10,812 nt of DNA, taken from assembly GCA_030671985.1 (NCBI GenBank), contig DAOVHI010000037.1, positions 1 through 10,812 on the forward strand, given 5' to 3'. The position numbers and the translations under genes were made by a program. Below, piece after piece: positions 1-7,292 of the stretch (within the stretch, counting starts at the first letter, position 1; the number at the start of each line of letters is the position of its first letter). This DNA comes from a bacterium. Lineage in GTDB: Bacteria; JAHJDO01. The notes under the pieces were generated by a model. That model worked only from the letters and a program-made list of their open reading frames with translations, had not been told where the DNA came from and ran no database searches.

Positions 1-2631
1 GCATGGACAAGGCTCATTACGCCCTATCTTTTTCCCTTCTCTTTTGTATGGCTCTCTTGGAATTTCTTCATCAGGTTGATTTGCATACGTCTCCTGCTGC
101 TGAGGCATTTGTTTAGCCTGCTGCATACTGAGATGTCTCATATCCTTTGCCTGTTCATGACTAAGATGTTGAGACGAAGTATCAAAAACTTCTTTCATAT
201 GAATTCCCTCATCCCCAACCTGAACCTTCAAAACATACTCAATGATTTCGTCTTCTATGCTCTCAATCATTTCGTAGAACATATTAAATCCTTCTCTTTT
301 ATATTCTACAAGTGGATCTTTCTGTCCATAAGCCTGATAGCCGATACCTTCTCTAAGAGTATCCATAGCGTAGAGTAGATCCTTCCATTTTGTATCTATC
401 GCACGCAGCATTATTGCCTGCTCAGCCTGAGGTATAATTGCGTTTCTCTTAGCTTTATAAGCCGCCTCAATCCTATTAACCAAAGATTTCTTCAGTTCCT
501 GATATTCTATCTTAACAGAGTCTATTTCATCCCTATTAAAAGAAAGACCCGTGCTCTGTCTAAGCCAAGCTGAAAGTCCGTCCAAATCCCATTCTTCAGG
601 ATGAGTATTTTCCGGTGTATAAATAGAAAGTCTTTTCCCTACAATTTCATTTATCGTATCGGATACATAATCTTCTAAATTCTCACCTTCCAGCACCATA
701 TCTCTTTGCTGGTAAATTACCTCCCTTTGTTTATTCATTACATCGTCATACTTGAGCAGGTCTTTACGTATGTCAAAATTGCGACCTTCAACTCTCTTTT
801 GAGCATTTTCTATTGCCCTTGTTACCATTCTATGTTCTATTGGCTGTCCGTCAGGCATGCCCAGTCTTTCCATAAGCCCCTTAATTTTGTCAGAACCAAA
901 AATTCGCATAAGGTCGTCCTCAAAGGACAGATAAAATCTTGAAGAACCCGGATCCCCTTGCCTGCCTGCCCGTCCCCGAAGCTGATTATCTATACGTCTT
1001 GCCTCATGACGTTCCGTACCCAATATGTGCAGCCCTCCGCGATCCGCTATACCGTCTCCCAAAACAATATCAGTTCCTCTGCCAGCCATGTTCGTCGCTA
1101 TTGTCACAGATTTTTCATGACCGGCTCTCTCCACTATTTTTGCTTCCTGTTCATGATATTTGGCATTTAAAACCTCATGGGGAATCCCCTCTTTTTTAAG
1201 CATCTGATCTAAAACTTCTGATTTTTCTATAGATATCGTACCTACAAGTACAGGTCTTCCAATCTTATAAAGTTCCTTAATTTCCTCTACGATAGCCTTG
1301 AATTTTTCCTTCTCTGTTTTGTAAATAACATCCGGATAATTAGTTCTTTTAAGCGGTTTATTTGTAGGTATTACAATTATCTCTAAATTATATATCTTGT
1401 GAAATTCAACAGCTTCAGTCTCTGCTGTTCCGGTCATTCCAGCCAGTTTCTTATACATTCTGAAATAATTTTGGAACGTTATTGTTGCAAGTGTTTGGCT
1501 CTCCTGTTCTATCTTCACTCCCTCTCTCGCCTCAAGAGCTTGATGCAGGCCATCCGAATAACGCCTTCCGGGCATAAGTCTGCCAGTGAACTCATCTACA
1601 ATAACCACCTGCCCGTTTTTCACCATATAATCCACATCCCGCTGAAAATTGCAGTGTGCCTTAAGCATTTGTTCCGCATGATGCTTATATTCCATGGTTT
1701 CAATAGTGTGAAGGTCATTTAAACCAAGGAGCTTGGCTACTTTTAATTCTCCTTCTTCAGTAAGATAGGTAGTATTGGCTTTTTCATCCTTTATGTAATC
1801 CCCTGTTTCCTGTTTGGTTTCCTCATTGTGTATTCCTTCTTTAAGCCTGGAAAAAACTCGTTCTAATTTATAGTATTTATCTGTCGATTCCTCGGTCGGC
1901 CCGGAGATAATTAACGGGGTACGGGCTTCATCTATTAAAATACTGTCTACTTCATCAACAACTGCATAATTAAGTCTCCTTTGTACTCTGTCCTCTTTTC
2001 TTACAACCATATTATCTCTTAAATAATCAAATCCAAATTCATTATTTGTTCCATAAGTAATATCGGCTCCGTAGGCAATTTGCCTTTCTCGAGGATTCAT
2101 ATCGTGTTGAATAAAACCCACAGATAATCCCAAAAATTTATATACTTCTCCCATCCAAGACGCATCTCTTTTTGCCAGAAAGTCATTTACTGTTATTATA
2201 TGGACTCCCTTACCGGAAAGCGCGTTGAGATATGCAGGCAGTGTTGCGACAAGCGTTTTCCCTTCCCCTGTTGACATCTCCACAATCTTTCCCTCGTAAA
2301 GCACTACTCCTCCTATAAGCTGCACATCAAAGTGTGGTCCGAATCTTCGCTGGTTTGAATCTCCAAAAAGTTTCTTTGCAATCTCCGGACTGGAAAAGAC
2401 ACGTTTTGCAGCCTCTTTGACTACAGCAAATGCCTCAGAAAGAATATCATCTTCAGTTTCTCCCTTTTTCAGCCGCGCTCTGAATTCATCAGTTTTAGCC
2501 CGCAACTCGGAATCAGAAAGATTCTGGCACTCTTTCCAGAACTGGTTTATAGTGCCTACATACTGCCATAGTCTTTTGAGATCACGGTCATTCTTAGTAC
2601 CAAAAATCTTATGAAGAATATAACTAAACAT
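1..2631 (-). CDS. secA: Preprotein translocase ATPase subunit SecA (C-terminus cut by window edge)
   Basis: SecA is the cytosolic ATPase that pushes unfolded preproteins through the SecYEG channel. The reverse strand reads open for 877 codons from ATG at 2631 to the window edge. Visible motifs are Walker A GEGKT (residues 122-126), the Walker B/DEAD-type box DEVD (226-229), and the [20 protein letters not shown] signature of nucleotide-binding domain 2 starting near residue 538. A Gln-rich C-terminal linker leads into GRNEPCPC (870-877), the beginning of the zinc-binding SEC-C tail that contacts SecB or ribosomes. Family members normally continue with GSGKKYK and further Cys/His ligands, so roughly 10-15 residues are missing beyond position 1. 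The start is set by AGGAG six bases upstream. The gene lies 31 nt after tRNA-Pro, with no promoter seen in the gap, so it is probably expressed from upstream. The linker carries an 11-residue tandem repeat (106-171). Identification is secure. Confidence 0.97.
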   Translation of the reverse strand, partial: MFSYILHKIFGTKNDRDLKRLWQYVGTINQFWKECQNLSDSELRAKTDEFRARLKKGETEDDILSEAFAVVKEAAKRVFSSPEIAKKLFGDSNQRRFGPHFDVQLIGGVVLYEGKIVEMSTGEGKTLVATLPAYLNALSGKGVHIITVNDFLAKRDASWMGEVYKFLGLSVGFIQHDMNPRERQIAYGADITYGTNNEFGFDYLRDNMVVRKEDRVQRRLNYAVVDEVDSILIDEARTPLIISGPTEESTDKYYKLERVFSRLKEGIHNEETKQETGDYIKDEKANTTYLTEEGELKVAKLLGLNDLHTIETMEYKHHAEQMLKAHCNFQRDVDYMVKNGQVVIVDEFTGRLMPGRRYSDGLHQALEAREGVKIEQESQTLATITFQNYFRMYKKLAGMTGTAETEAVEFHKIYNLEIIVIPTNKPLKRTNYPDVIYKTEKEKFKAIVEEIKELYKIGRPVLVGTISIEKSEVLDQMLKKEGIPHEVLNAKYHEQEAKIVERAGHEKSVTIATNMAGRGTDIVLGDGIADRGGLHILGTERHEARRIDNQLRGRAGRQGDPGSSRFYLSFEDDLMRIFGSDKIKGLMERLGMPDGQPIEHRMVTRAIENAQKRVEGRNFDIRKDLLKYDDVMNKQREVIYQQRDMVLEGENLEDYVSDTINEIVGKRLSIYTPENTHPEEWDLDGLSAWLRQSTGLSFNRDEIDSVKIEYQELKKSLVNRIEAAYKAKRNAIIPQAEQAIMLRAIDTKWKDLLYAMDTLREGIGYQAYGQKDPLVEYKREGFNMFYEMIESIEDEIIEYVLKVQVGDEGIHMKEVFDTSSQHLSHEQAKDMRHLSMQQAKQMPQQQETYANQPDEEIPREPYKREGKKIGRNEPCPC
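106..171 (-). repeat. 33-bp in-frame tandem duplication in the SecA linker
   Basis: Two adjacent 11-codon units encode [11 protein letters not shown] and [11 protein letters not shown], identical at seven of eleven residues. They lie in the variable linker between the helical scaffold and the SEC-C tail. The DNA copies have diverged, so the duplication is not recent. No function is assigned. Confidence 0.6.
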
Positions 2632-2637
2632 CTTTCA

Positions 2638-2642
2638 CTCCT
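2638..2642 (-). promoter_or_regulatory. Shine-Dalgarno site of secA
   Basis: AGGAG on the minus strand, six bases before the secA ATG. It fixes the start codon and lies in the 31-nt spacer after the tRNA-Pro CCA end, so it would remain on the mRNA after 3' processing of the tRNA. Confidence 0.8.
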
Positions 2643-2662
2643 ATACTAATACTTTTGCCGTT

Positions 2663-2739
2663 TGGTCGGGGCGACTGGATTCGAACCAGCGACCTCTTGA
2701 ACCCCATTCAAGCGCGCTACCAAGCTGCGCCACGCCCCG
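2663..2739 (-). tRNA. tRNA-Pro (anticodon GGG, CCA encoded)
   Basis: This 77-nt stretch folds as a complete cloverleaf. The acceptor stem is CGGGGCG/CGCCCCG, the D arm has GCGC...GCGC, the anticodon stem is CTTGA/TCAAG, and the T arm is GCTGG-TTCGAAT-CCAGT with one G-U pair. The loop ATGGGGT places GGG at positions 34-36 with G37, which reads proline CCC/CCU. C1-G72 with A73 are the known bacterial tRNA-Pro identity elements. The 3' CCA is encoded. It begins 5 nt after the stop of the MerR-like gene and ends 31 nt before secA, so it is probably processed out of a protein-coding transcript. Confidence 0.97.
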
Positions 2740-2744
2740 GATAA

Positions 2745-3095
2745 CTACCTATTCAAAACAGCTCGTATATCGGTAAGCTCTTTTTTGATATCTCTTATTA
2801 TATTAACTAGTTCGTGATCTTGCGGCTTCTTTAAGTTGTTTCCTTTCTCCTCAAGCTGTTTCTTTGCGCCCTCTCTTGTGTATAAATCTTCACGGAGAAG
2901 ATTTTTTAATCGAACTATAAGCTCAATATCTTTTTTAGTATAACTCCTCTTGCCGTCGCTATCCTTTTTGGGTTTTAACCGCTTAAATTCTACTTCCCAA
3001 TCACGCAGAACGTATGGCTCTACTTTTGTAAGTCTGCTTACTTCTCCTATTGAGAAAAAGAGCTTATCAGGTATATTTATTTCCATATTTCTCAT
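2745..3095 (-). CDS. Small MerR-family DNA-binding regulator
   Basis: This 116-residue protein has an N-terminal MerR-type winged helix: [22 protein letters not shown] (about 13-34, shown here only as a motif span), then [20 protein letters not shown] and GAKKQL. A charged, probably coiled-coil dimerization tail ends in [16 protein letters not shown]. There is no effector domain and no Cys cluster, so it resembles the short MerR/HTH proteins found beside gpsA in several bacterial groups rather than metal or redox sensors. It overlaps the gpsA stop by ATGA, indicating translational coupling. A second in-frame ATG at 3086 (MEINIPDK) is an equally likely start, because relatives commonly begin there. 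The family usually reads RYWE where this protein has RDWE. Target genes are unknown. Confidence 0.82.
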   Translation of the reverse strand: MRNMEINIPDKLFFSIGEVSRLTKVEPYVLRDWEVEFKRLKPKKDSDGKRSYTKKDIELIVRLKNLLREDLYTREGAKKQLEEKGNNLKKPQDHELVNIIRDIKKELTDIRAVLNR

Positions 3096-4087
3096 TCTAT
3101 CTCTGATTTTGCATCTCTTGTCATTAAATCCATAACTGCTTTTCTAGGATCTTTATCATTAAAAAGAACTTCGTAAATTTCAGTTGTTATTGGCATATCC
3201 ACACCATATTTTCTTGAAAGAGAGTAGGCTGACTGAGTTGTTTTTACGCCTTCCGATACCATTGCCATTGAATCAAGGATCTGACTAAGCGTCTTCCCTT
3301 TTGCAATCTGTTCGCCGACAAACCTGTTTCTGCTGTGTTTACTCGTACAGGTCGTAATCAAATCACCTACTCCGCTCAAACCGGAAAAAGTGTGGGGATT
3401 TGCTCCCATTTTCACACCAAGCCTTCTGATCTCTGCTAATCCTCTGGTAAGCAGAGCCGACTTTGTATTATCACCAAAACCAAGACCATCGGAAATTCCG
3501 GCGGCTATGGCTATTATATTTTTTAGCGCTCCGCCCAATTCAACACCAATCACATCAGAATTTGTATATACTCTAAAATTCTCAGACATAAAAACCACTT
3601 GAGCATGTTTCGCAGCATCCATATCTTTTCCGGAAACCACAACCGTAGTAGGAATCCCTTTTGCCACCTCCTCTGCATGAGACGGTCCTGACAGAACAAC
3701 AATATTGGTATCGGTTGTCTCTTCTGCGATTATCTCCGACATCCTTTTTAAAGTCCCATTCTCAATGCCCTTTGAAACGCTCAGTTTTATAACCCCTTCA
3801 GGAATATGAGAACTTTTGGCAACCTCTCTCATCACATGGGAAGGCACAGCATAAACCACTAAATGAACATCTGATATAGCTTTATCTATTTTAGAGGTTA
3901 TATGAATTTCAGCAGGTATGTCTATGCCCGGCAAAAACTTTGGATTCTTTCTCTGCTTAATAAGAACTTCCGCATAATCAGGAAACGCTTCCCACAGCGA
4001 AACCGCGAACCCTTTTTTACAAAGATGAACAGCTAACGTTGTTCCCCATCCTCCAGCTCCAAGCACACAGATTTTTTTATTATTCAT
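3092..4087 (-). CDS. gpsA: Glycerol-3-phosphate dehydrogenase [NAD(P)+]
   Basis: GpsA is a cytosolic enzyme that reduces dihydroxyacetone phosphate to sn-glycerol-3-phosphate, the backbone for phospholipids and the substrate of PlsY. The 331 residues match family length. The dinucleotide-binding motif GAGGWG is at 10-15, SVSKGIE includes K106, SGPSHAEEV is at 133-141, and the C-terminal domain has ELGGALKN with the catalytic-type Lys at 189, followed by GDLITTCTSKHSRNR (241-255). The start has no Shine-Dalgarno sequence. A plausible extended -10 promoter ends only 10 nt upstream, so the message could be nearly leaderless. The stop overlaps the MerR-like gene by 4 nt. The usual upstream partner plsY is displaced by a two-gene cassette. 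Confidence 0.97.
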   Translation of the reverse strand: MNNKKICVLGAGGWGTTLAVHLCKKGFAVSLWEAFPDYAEVLIKQRKNPKFLPGIDIPAEIHITSKIDKAISDVHLVVYAVPSHVMREVAKSSHIPEGVIKLSVSKGIENGTLKRMSEIIAEETTDTNIVVLSGPSHAEEVAKGIPTTVVVSGKDMDAAKHAQVVFMSENFRVYTNSDVIGVELGGALKNIIAIAAGISDGLGFGDNTKSALLTRGLAEIRRLGVKMGANPHTFSGLSGVGDLITTCTSKHSRNRFVGEQIAKGKTLSQILDSMAMVSEGVKTTQSAYSLSRKYGVDMPITTEIYEVLFNDKDPRKAVMDLMTRDAKSEIE

Positions 4088-4097
4088 AATGGACTAA

Positions 4098-4126
4098 ATA
4101 CTAACAAAGCCCTACGTTTTATGCAA
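4098..4126 (-). promoter_or_regulatory. Possible sigma70-type promoter of gpsA
   Basis: On the minus strand, TTGCAT (4121-4126) is followed after 17 bases by TAGTAT (4098-4103), preceded by TG to give an extended -10 (TGTTAGTAT). The predicted start of transcription would fall around 4090, only 3-4 nt before the gpsA ATG. The -35 match is weak, so this is a prediction from spacing and the extended -10. Confidence 0.4.
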
Positions 4127-4153
4127 GAATTTTTCCCTATTCAGGATCATTGT

Positions 4154-4177
4154 AGAGGCAGCCCTTGCGGCTGCCCG
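4154..4177. repeat. Palindromic hairpin element downstream of the cassette
   Basis: A perfect 7-bp stem GGCAGCC/GGCTGCC (4157-4163 and 4169-4175) with a 5-nt loop CTTGC. The surrounding text (GTAGAGGCAGCCCTTGCGG) resembles the short dispersed REP-like palindromes common in many bacterial genomes. On the minus strand the stem is followed by TCTACAATG, not a T tract, so it is a poor intrinsic terminator for the genes reading toward it. It lies between the cassette's last stop codon and gpsA and may mark an insertion boundary. Confidence 0.6.
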
Positions 4178-4185
4178 TTTATTTT

Positions 4186-4395
4186 CTATCTAATCGCAAA
4201 TTTACGATGAGACTGCACACAATCTCTCAAATACAAATTAATAAGATTTTGATAAGAGATTCCTGTTTCTCCAGCTTGCTTTTGAAAATATTCAATAATA
4301 TCTACCCCCATACGAATAGTAATTTGTTTCTTTAGCATTTTAGCATAGGGATTCTTTCGGCTTTTCATCTTTGACAGATCATATTCTTTTTTCAT
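4186..4395 (-). CDS. BrnA/CopG-like ribbon-helix-helix protein, putative antitoxin
   Basis: This 69-residue basic protein has the ribbon-helix-helix pattern: a flexible basic N-terminus (MKKEYDLSKMKSRKNPYAK), a beta strand QITIRM (24-29), helix A (about 31-42, DIIEYFQKQ), a turn, and helix B (about 46-60, SYQNLINLYLRDCV). The ending resembles the BrnA-type antitoxins whose typical core is ITIR...YFK...GIPYQTLINLYLRD. Such proteins bind operator DNA as dimers and neutralise a partner. Here the neighbour is not a recognisable BrnT toxin but the DUF5677-like gene, whose stop lies 3 nt upstream, so the two are almost certainly co-translated. The family call is fairly secure; the antitoxin role is inferred from the family and the pairing. 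Confidence 0.78.
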   Translation of the reverse strand: MKKEYDLSKMKSRKNPYAKMLKKQITIRMGVDIIEYFQKQAGETGISYQNLINLYLRDCVQSHRKFAIR

Positions 4396-4398
4396 CTT

Positions 4399-5208
4399 TT
4401 ATTTTTCAAAAAGATCAAGTAGTTGCCGAAATATTGGGTCTACATTTAAATTTTTATTTATTTTTAAAAATTCAGTTAAAGATTCTATTGCGCATAATAC
4501 AAGTATAGTTGATGTTTGTAGGCACATTTTAGTTAGGTTCCCGGACGAAAATTTCTTTAAACAGATACCATTTGTTTTACCTCTTACAAATTTCAAAGGT
4601 GCTTCTGCATGAGTGACTGAAGATGCTGGTCGATAGAAGATACCGTATATTATTCTAAAAATTTCTTTAACGTCTTCTTTTTTTAGCTGTTCAGATGCAT
4701 TGCGGGGTTTAATGGTGTATTTTTCTCTAATTTCTTTTTCAGTTTTATCTACACCATGTTTGTTTCTGAAATATTCTAAGGCTTTTCTCTCTCTTTTTTT
4801 ATATGGTTTGTCATCAAGTTCTTTTTCTCCTTCAGGGCACATAGACTTGACTTCTTTTACCTCTTGAGCACTAGATAGTGCCCTTGAGTGCTGATAAAGT
4901 TCTGCTCGATTTTCATGGTCTTTTTCGGATATAAAAAGTAAATATGACGCATTTTCTAATAAAGAGCGAGTTAAAATAGAAGCTTCTTCATCGAACCCAC
5001 TCTTGCAAAGCAATATAACGCCTTGCAAAAGTCTAATTGTCTGTGTATATAAAGCACTACAAAGTTTGTTTGCCCCATTAGGGTAATTGTTAAAATTTTT
5101 TTCTATAATAACAAGCAGGGAATTGCCTTTTACAGAAGCTTTTTGGGCTAAAGTGAAATAATCTTTGTATTGCTTTTTAATTTTATTTATTTGGTCTTTT
5201 TTATTCAT
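4399..5208 (-). CDS. DUF5677/HEPN-like protein, putative toxin partner of the RHH protein
   Basis: This 269-residue, mainly alpha-helical, soluble protein has no signal peptide. It resembles DUF5677-type proteins: a helical first half with RSLLENASYLLF (R81, E85), a charged middle (about 120-180), and a C-terminal helix region with IIYGIFYRPASSVTHAE. R193-x6-H200 there fits the Rx4-6H spacing used by HEPN ribonucleases, although the residue after Arg is Pro rather than the usual polar residue, so catalytic activity is uncertain. Its stop is 3 nt before a ribbon-helix-helix gene, as in toxin-first TA operons. Base composition is unusual: 70 of 240 bases (29%) are G+C in 4441-4680, against 103 of 240 (43%) in 3481-3720 of gpsA. 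No Shine-Dalgarno sequence precedes the ATG. The gene is real; a toxin function is inference. Confidence 0.75.
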   Translation of the reverse strand: MNKKDQINKIKKQYKDYFTLAQKASVKGNSLLVIIEKNFNNYPNGANKLCSALYTQTIRLLQGVILLCKSGFDEEASILTRSLLENASYLLFISEKDHENRAELYQHSRALSSAQEVKEVKSMCPEGEKELDDKPYKKRERKALEYFRNKHGVDKTEKEIREKYTIKPRNASEQLKKEDVKEIFRIIYGIFYRPASSVTHAEAPLKFVRGKTNGICLKKFSSGNLTKMCLQTSTILVLCAIESLTEFLKINKNLNVDPIFRQLLDLFEK

Positions 5209-5253
5209 TTTTTATTGACATAATCATTGAACGTTTACTGTTGCTTTAATATT

Positions 5254-5282
5254 ACATTACCTCAAATTGCTTAAAACCTCAA
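5254..5282 (-). promoter_or_regulatory. Weak candidate promoter and direct repeats upstream of the cassette
   Basis: On the minus strand, TTGAGG (5277-5282) and TAATGT (5254-5259) are separated by 17 bases, both being partial matches to sigma70 boxes. The seven-base repeat ACCTCAA (plus strand) occurs at 5259-5265 and 5276-5282, 17 bases apart. The two copies cover the putative -35 and abut the -10, as an operator for an autoregulating RHH protein would. This is speculative. Confidence 0.3.
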
Positions 5283-5294
5283 TAAATTACTTTT

Positions 5295-5358
5295 ACATCC
5301 CCATGAATCCCCCTTCAAAGGGGGAATAGTTTTGCCGCAGGCGGAACTAGTGGGATGT
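5295..5358. repeat. Palindromic element able to form a three-way junction, overlapping the plsY stop
   Basis: The outer arms ACATCCC (5295-5301) and GGGATGT (5352-5358) are inverted repeats. Inside them are two more hairpins: TCCCCCTT/AAGGGGGA (5308-5325) and CCGC/GCGG (5335-5344). Together they can form an outer stem with two inner hairpins, a layout typical of REP/MITE-like dispersed elements. The right arm lies inside plsY and supplies its final Thr-Ser-His codons and TAG stop. In either direction the strong GC hairpin lacks a clean T tract, so a termination role is possible but not evident. Confidence 0.65.
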
Positions 5359-5973
5359 TTTCCCAATCTTGTTTTCAGTTCCATGCAAGAGCCTCTCTAT
5401 ATTGCCTTTGTGTCTTATAACAACAAACACTGCTGCAATTATTCCAAAAACCAGATTCCCAATTCTAAAATTAAAAACACCTATAAAAATAGGCAAACTT
5501 ATTGCGGCTATCACAGAGGACAACGAAACATATCGTGTAATTAAAGCACATATTCCCCATACTGCAACGCATAACAATATGGCTATCGGCGATATGGCGA
5601 GAAATACACCTGCGCTTGTTGCAACTCCTTTACCACCCTTGAAATCCAGAAATATGGTCCAGTTATGACCTATTATCGCGCTTGTTCCCGCTATGATTTG
5701 AAACAAGTTATAAAACTGATCCGAATAACCTCTATGAAAAAATGCTGCTATTATGCTTGCGCAAACCAGACCTTTGGCAATATCTATAATCAATGTTATA
5801 ATTCCCGGGATAACACCAAGTACTCTAAACGCATTAGCTGCTCCCACATTTCCACTTCCAAACTCTCTAATATCAATTTTTTTTGTTAATTTGCCGATTA
5901 TGAAACTTGTTGGGATTGCGCCCAAAAGATAACTCGTTACGATCATCGCCAGGAGTTTTAATATAATTGTCAC
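5347..5973 (-). CDS. plsY: Acyl-phosphate:glycerol-3-phosphate acyltransferase PlsY
   Basis: PlsY is an inner-membrane enzyme that transfers an acyl chain from acyl-phosphate to position 1 of glycerol-3-phosphate, the first committed step to phosphatidic acid. The 208 residues form several hydrophobic segments (about 5-27, 55-78, 92-110, 117-145, 150-185). The conserved motifs are present: GSGNVGAANAFRVLG (39-53), GHNWTIFL with FKGGKGVATSAG (102-122), and near the end RHKGNIERLL with GTENKIGK. The start is GTG, in a GTGA overlap with the der stop, so the two genes are translationally coupled. The last three residues (TSH) and the stop lie in the arm of a palindromic element, suggesting the end of the gene was rewritten by an insertion. 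GpsA, which makes its substrate, is encoded beyond the intervening cassette. Confidence 0.96.
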   Translation of the reverse strand: MTIILKLLAMIVTSYLLGAIPTSFIIGKLTKKIDIREFGSGNVGAANAFRVLGVIPGIITLIIDIAKGLVCASIIAAFFHRGYSDQFYNLFQIIAGTSAIIGHNWTIFLDFKGGKGVATSAGVFLAISPIAILLCVAVWGICALITRYVSLSSVIAAISLPIFIGVFNFRIGNLVFGIIAAVFVVIRHKGNIERLLHGTENKIGKTSH

Positions 5974-7292
5974 TTCGTTTCCTTTATTTTGAATCTTATT
6001 GAAACACCTTCAAATCCAAAATTACTATACAAATTATTTTTCAGATAGTTTATATAATCTTCCATAATTAACTTTCTATTATTAACAAATAATGCAAACG
6101 TAGGCGGACAGATTGACACTTGAGTTATATATTTTATCTTCAATTGCTTGCTGGATGTAGAAGAAAACGGCCTGCGTTTTTTCGCGTCTTCCAGCATCTT
6201 GTTAAGCACGGCAGTACTTATGCGTTCTGTATAATTTTCATATACATCAAATGCCATGTCCATAATCGTGAATGTCTTTTCTTTTTTTAATGCAGACATA
6301 AAAATCACAGGCGCAAAATTAAGAAACTTTAAGTTAGCCCTAAGCTGTTTGAGCCATATCTCCTTATCGATATCAAGCTTTTTTGATAAGTCAGCTTTAT
6401 TAATTGCTATTATTAAGCCCTTTCCCTGCTCACAGACAAAAGAGGCTATTTTTTTGTCCTCCCGTGTTGGACCCTTGGTTATATCCATAATCAGAATAGC
6501 TATATCTGACATCTGTATAGCTTTCTGCGCTCTTATTACGCTGTATCGTTCAACATCTGTCTTTAGTTTGGTTCTCGCTCTAATACCTGCTGTGTCAACT
6601 AATACAAAACTTGTATCTTTGTATTTTAAAAAGCTGTCTATGGCATCCCTTGTTGTGCCCGGTTTGTCATCTACTATAAGTCTCTTATCGCCGAGTATTG
6701 CGTTTATATAGGAAGACTTTCCAACATTTGGACCGCCAACGATAGCTATTCTTATCTCATCAGATGATGGCGCATTCTCCTTATCAGAAAAATCCTCTGT
6801 TATCTTATCTAATAAAGTATTAATATTTAAGCCGTGAGACGCTGAAATTGGTAAAAGTTCATCGGTTCCAAATTGGTAGAAATCATAAATATCATTAATC
6901 TTTGCTTCCGTGTCTACTTTATTAACGACTATAATATATTTTTTGTCCGTTCTGCGAATTTTATCTACAATCTCCTTATCTGCCGGAAGAACGCCTGTTT
7001 GAGCATCAACCATAAAAATTATACAATCCGCCTGAACAATAGCTATATCAACTTGCGTTCTAACTTGCGCAGTTATATTATCCAAGCTCTCAAAATCCAG
7101 TCCCCCGGTATCTATAATCTCAAAGCTTTTGCCTCCCCATAAACAAGTTCCATAGACTCTGTCCCGTGTCAGACCGGAAAAAGAGTCTACTATACTTTTT
7201 CTTTGTCCAATTATCCGGTTGAAAAGCGTTGACTTGCCAACATTGGGGCGACCCAAAATTGCAACAACAGGATTATGCTTTTTTGTTACCAT
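5970..7292 (-). CDS. der: Ribosome-assembly GTPase Der (EngA)
   Basis: Der is an essential tandem-domain GTPase that acts in maturation of the 50S ribosomal subunit. The 440 residues are full length. G domain 1 has GRPNVGKS (14-21), DTGG (61-64) and NKVD (124-127). G domain 2 has GGPNVGKS (186-193), DTAG (233-236), NKAD (298-301) and SALKK (333-337). The C-terminal KH-like domain follows from about 355 and ends in GFEGVSIRFKIKETK. The ATG lies inside the end of pgsA, overlapping it by 20 bases in another frame, and the stop overlaps the plsY GTG start by 4 bases. Tight overlaps on both sides indicate one operon. No strong Shine-Dalgarno sequence is seen; GGAG lies 12 bases upstream, which is far. 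Confidence 0.98.
   Translation of the reverse strand: MVTKKHNPVVAILGRPNVGKSTLFNRIIGQRKSIVDSFSGLTRDRVYGTCLWGGKSFEIIDTGGLDFESLDNITAQVRTQVDIAIVQADCIIFMVDAQTGVLPADKEIVDKIRRTDKKYIIVVNKVDTEAKINDIYDFYQFGTDELLPISASHGLNINTLLDKITEDFSDKENAPSSDEIRIAIVGGPNVGKSSYINAILGDKRLIVDDKPGTTRDAIDSFLKYKDTSFVLVDTAGIRARTKLKTDVERYSVIRAQKAIQMSDIAILIMDITKGPTREDKKIASFVCEQGKGLIIAINKADLSKKLDIDKEIWLKQLRANLKFLNFAPVIFMSALKKEKTFTIMDMAFDVYENYTERISTAVLNKMLEDAKKRRPFSSTSSKQLKIKYITQVSICPPTFALFVNNRKLIMEDYINYLKNNLYSNFGFEGVSIRFKIKETK

Noticed and set aside
939-1199. Plus-strand reading frames within secA
   Set aside because: They are antisense to conserved SecA motifs ([20 protein letters not shown] region) and show no coding features of their own.
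4154-4177. Intrinsic terminator for the cassette
   Set aside because: The stem is strong, but on the transcribed (minus) strand it is followed by TCTACAATG rather than a T run. It is better described as a palindromic repeat.
6256-6711. 151-residue plus-strand reading frame inside der
   Set aside because: It is antisense to the well-conserved second G domain of Der and has no recognisable protein features or ribosome-binding site.
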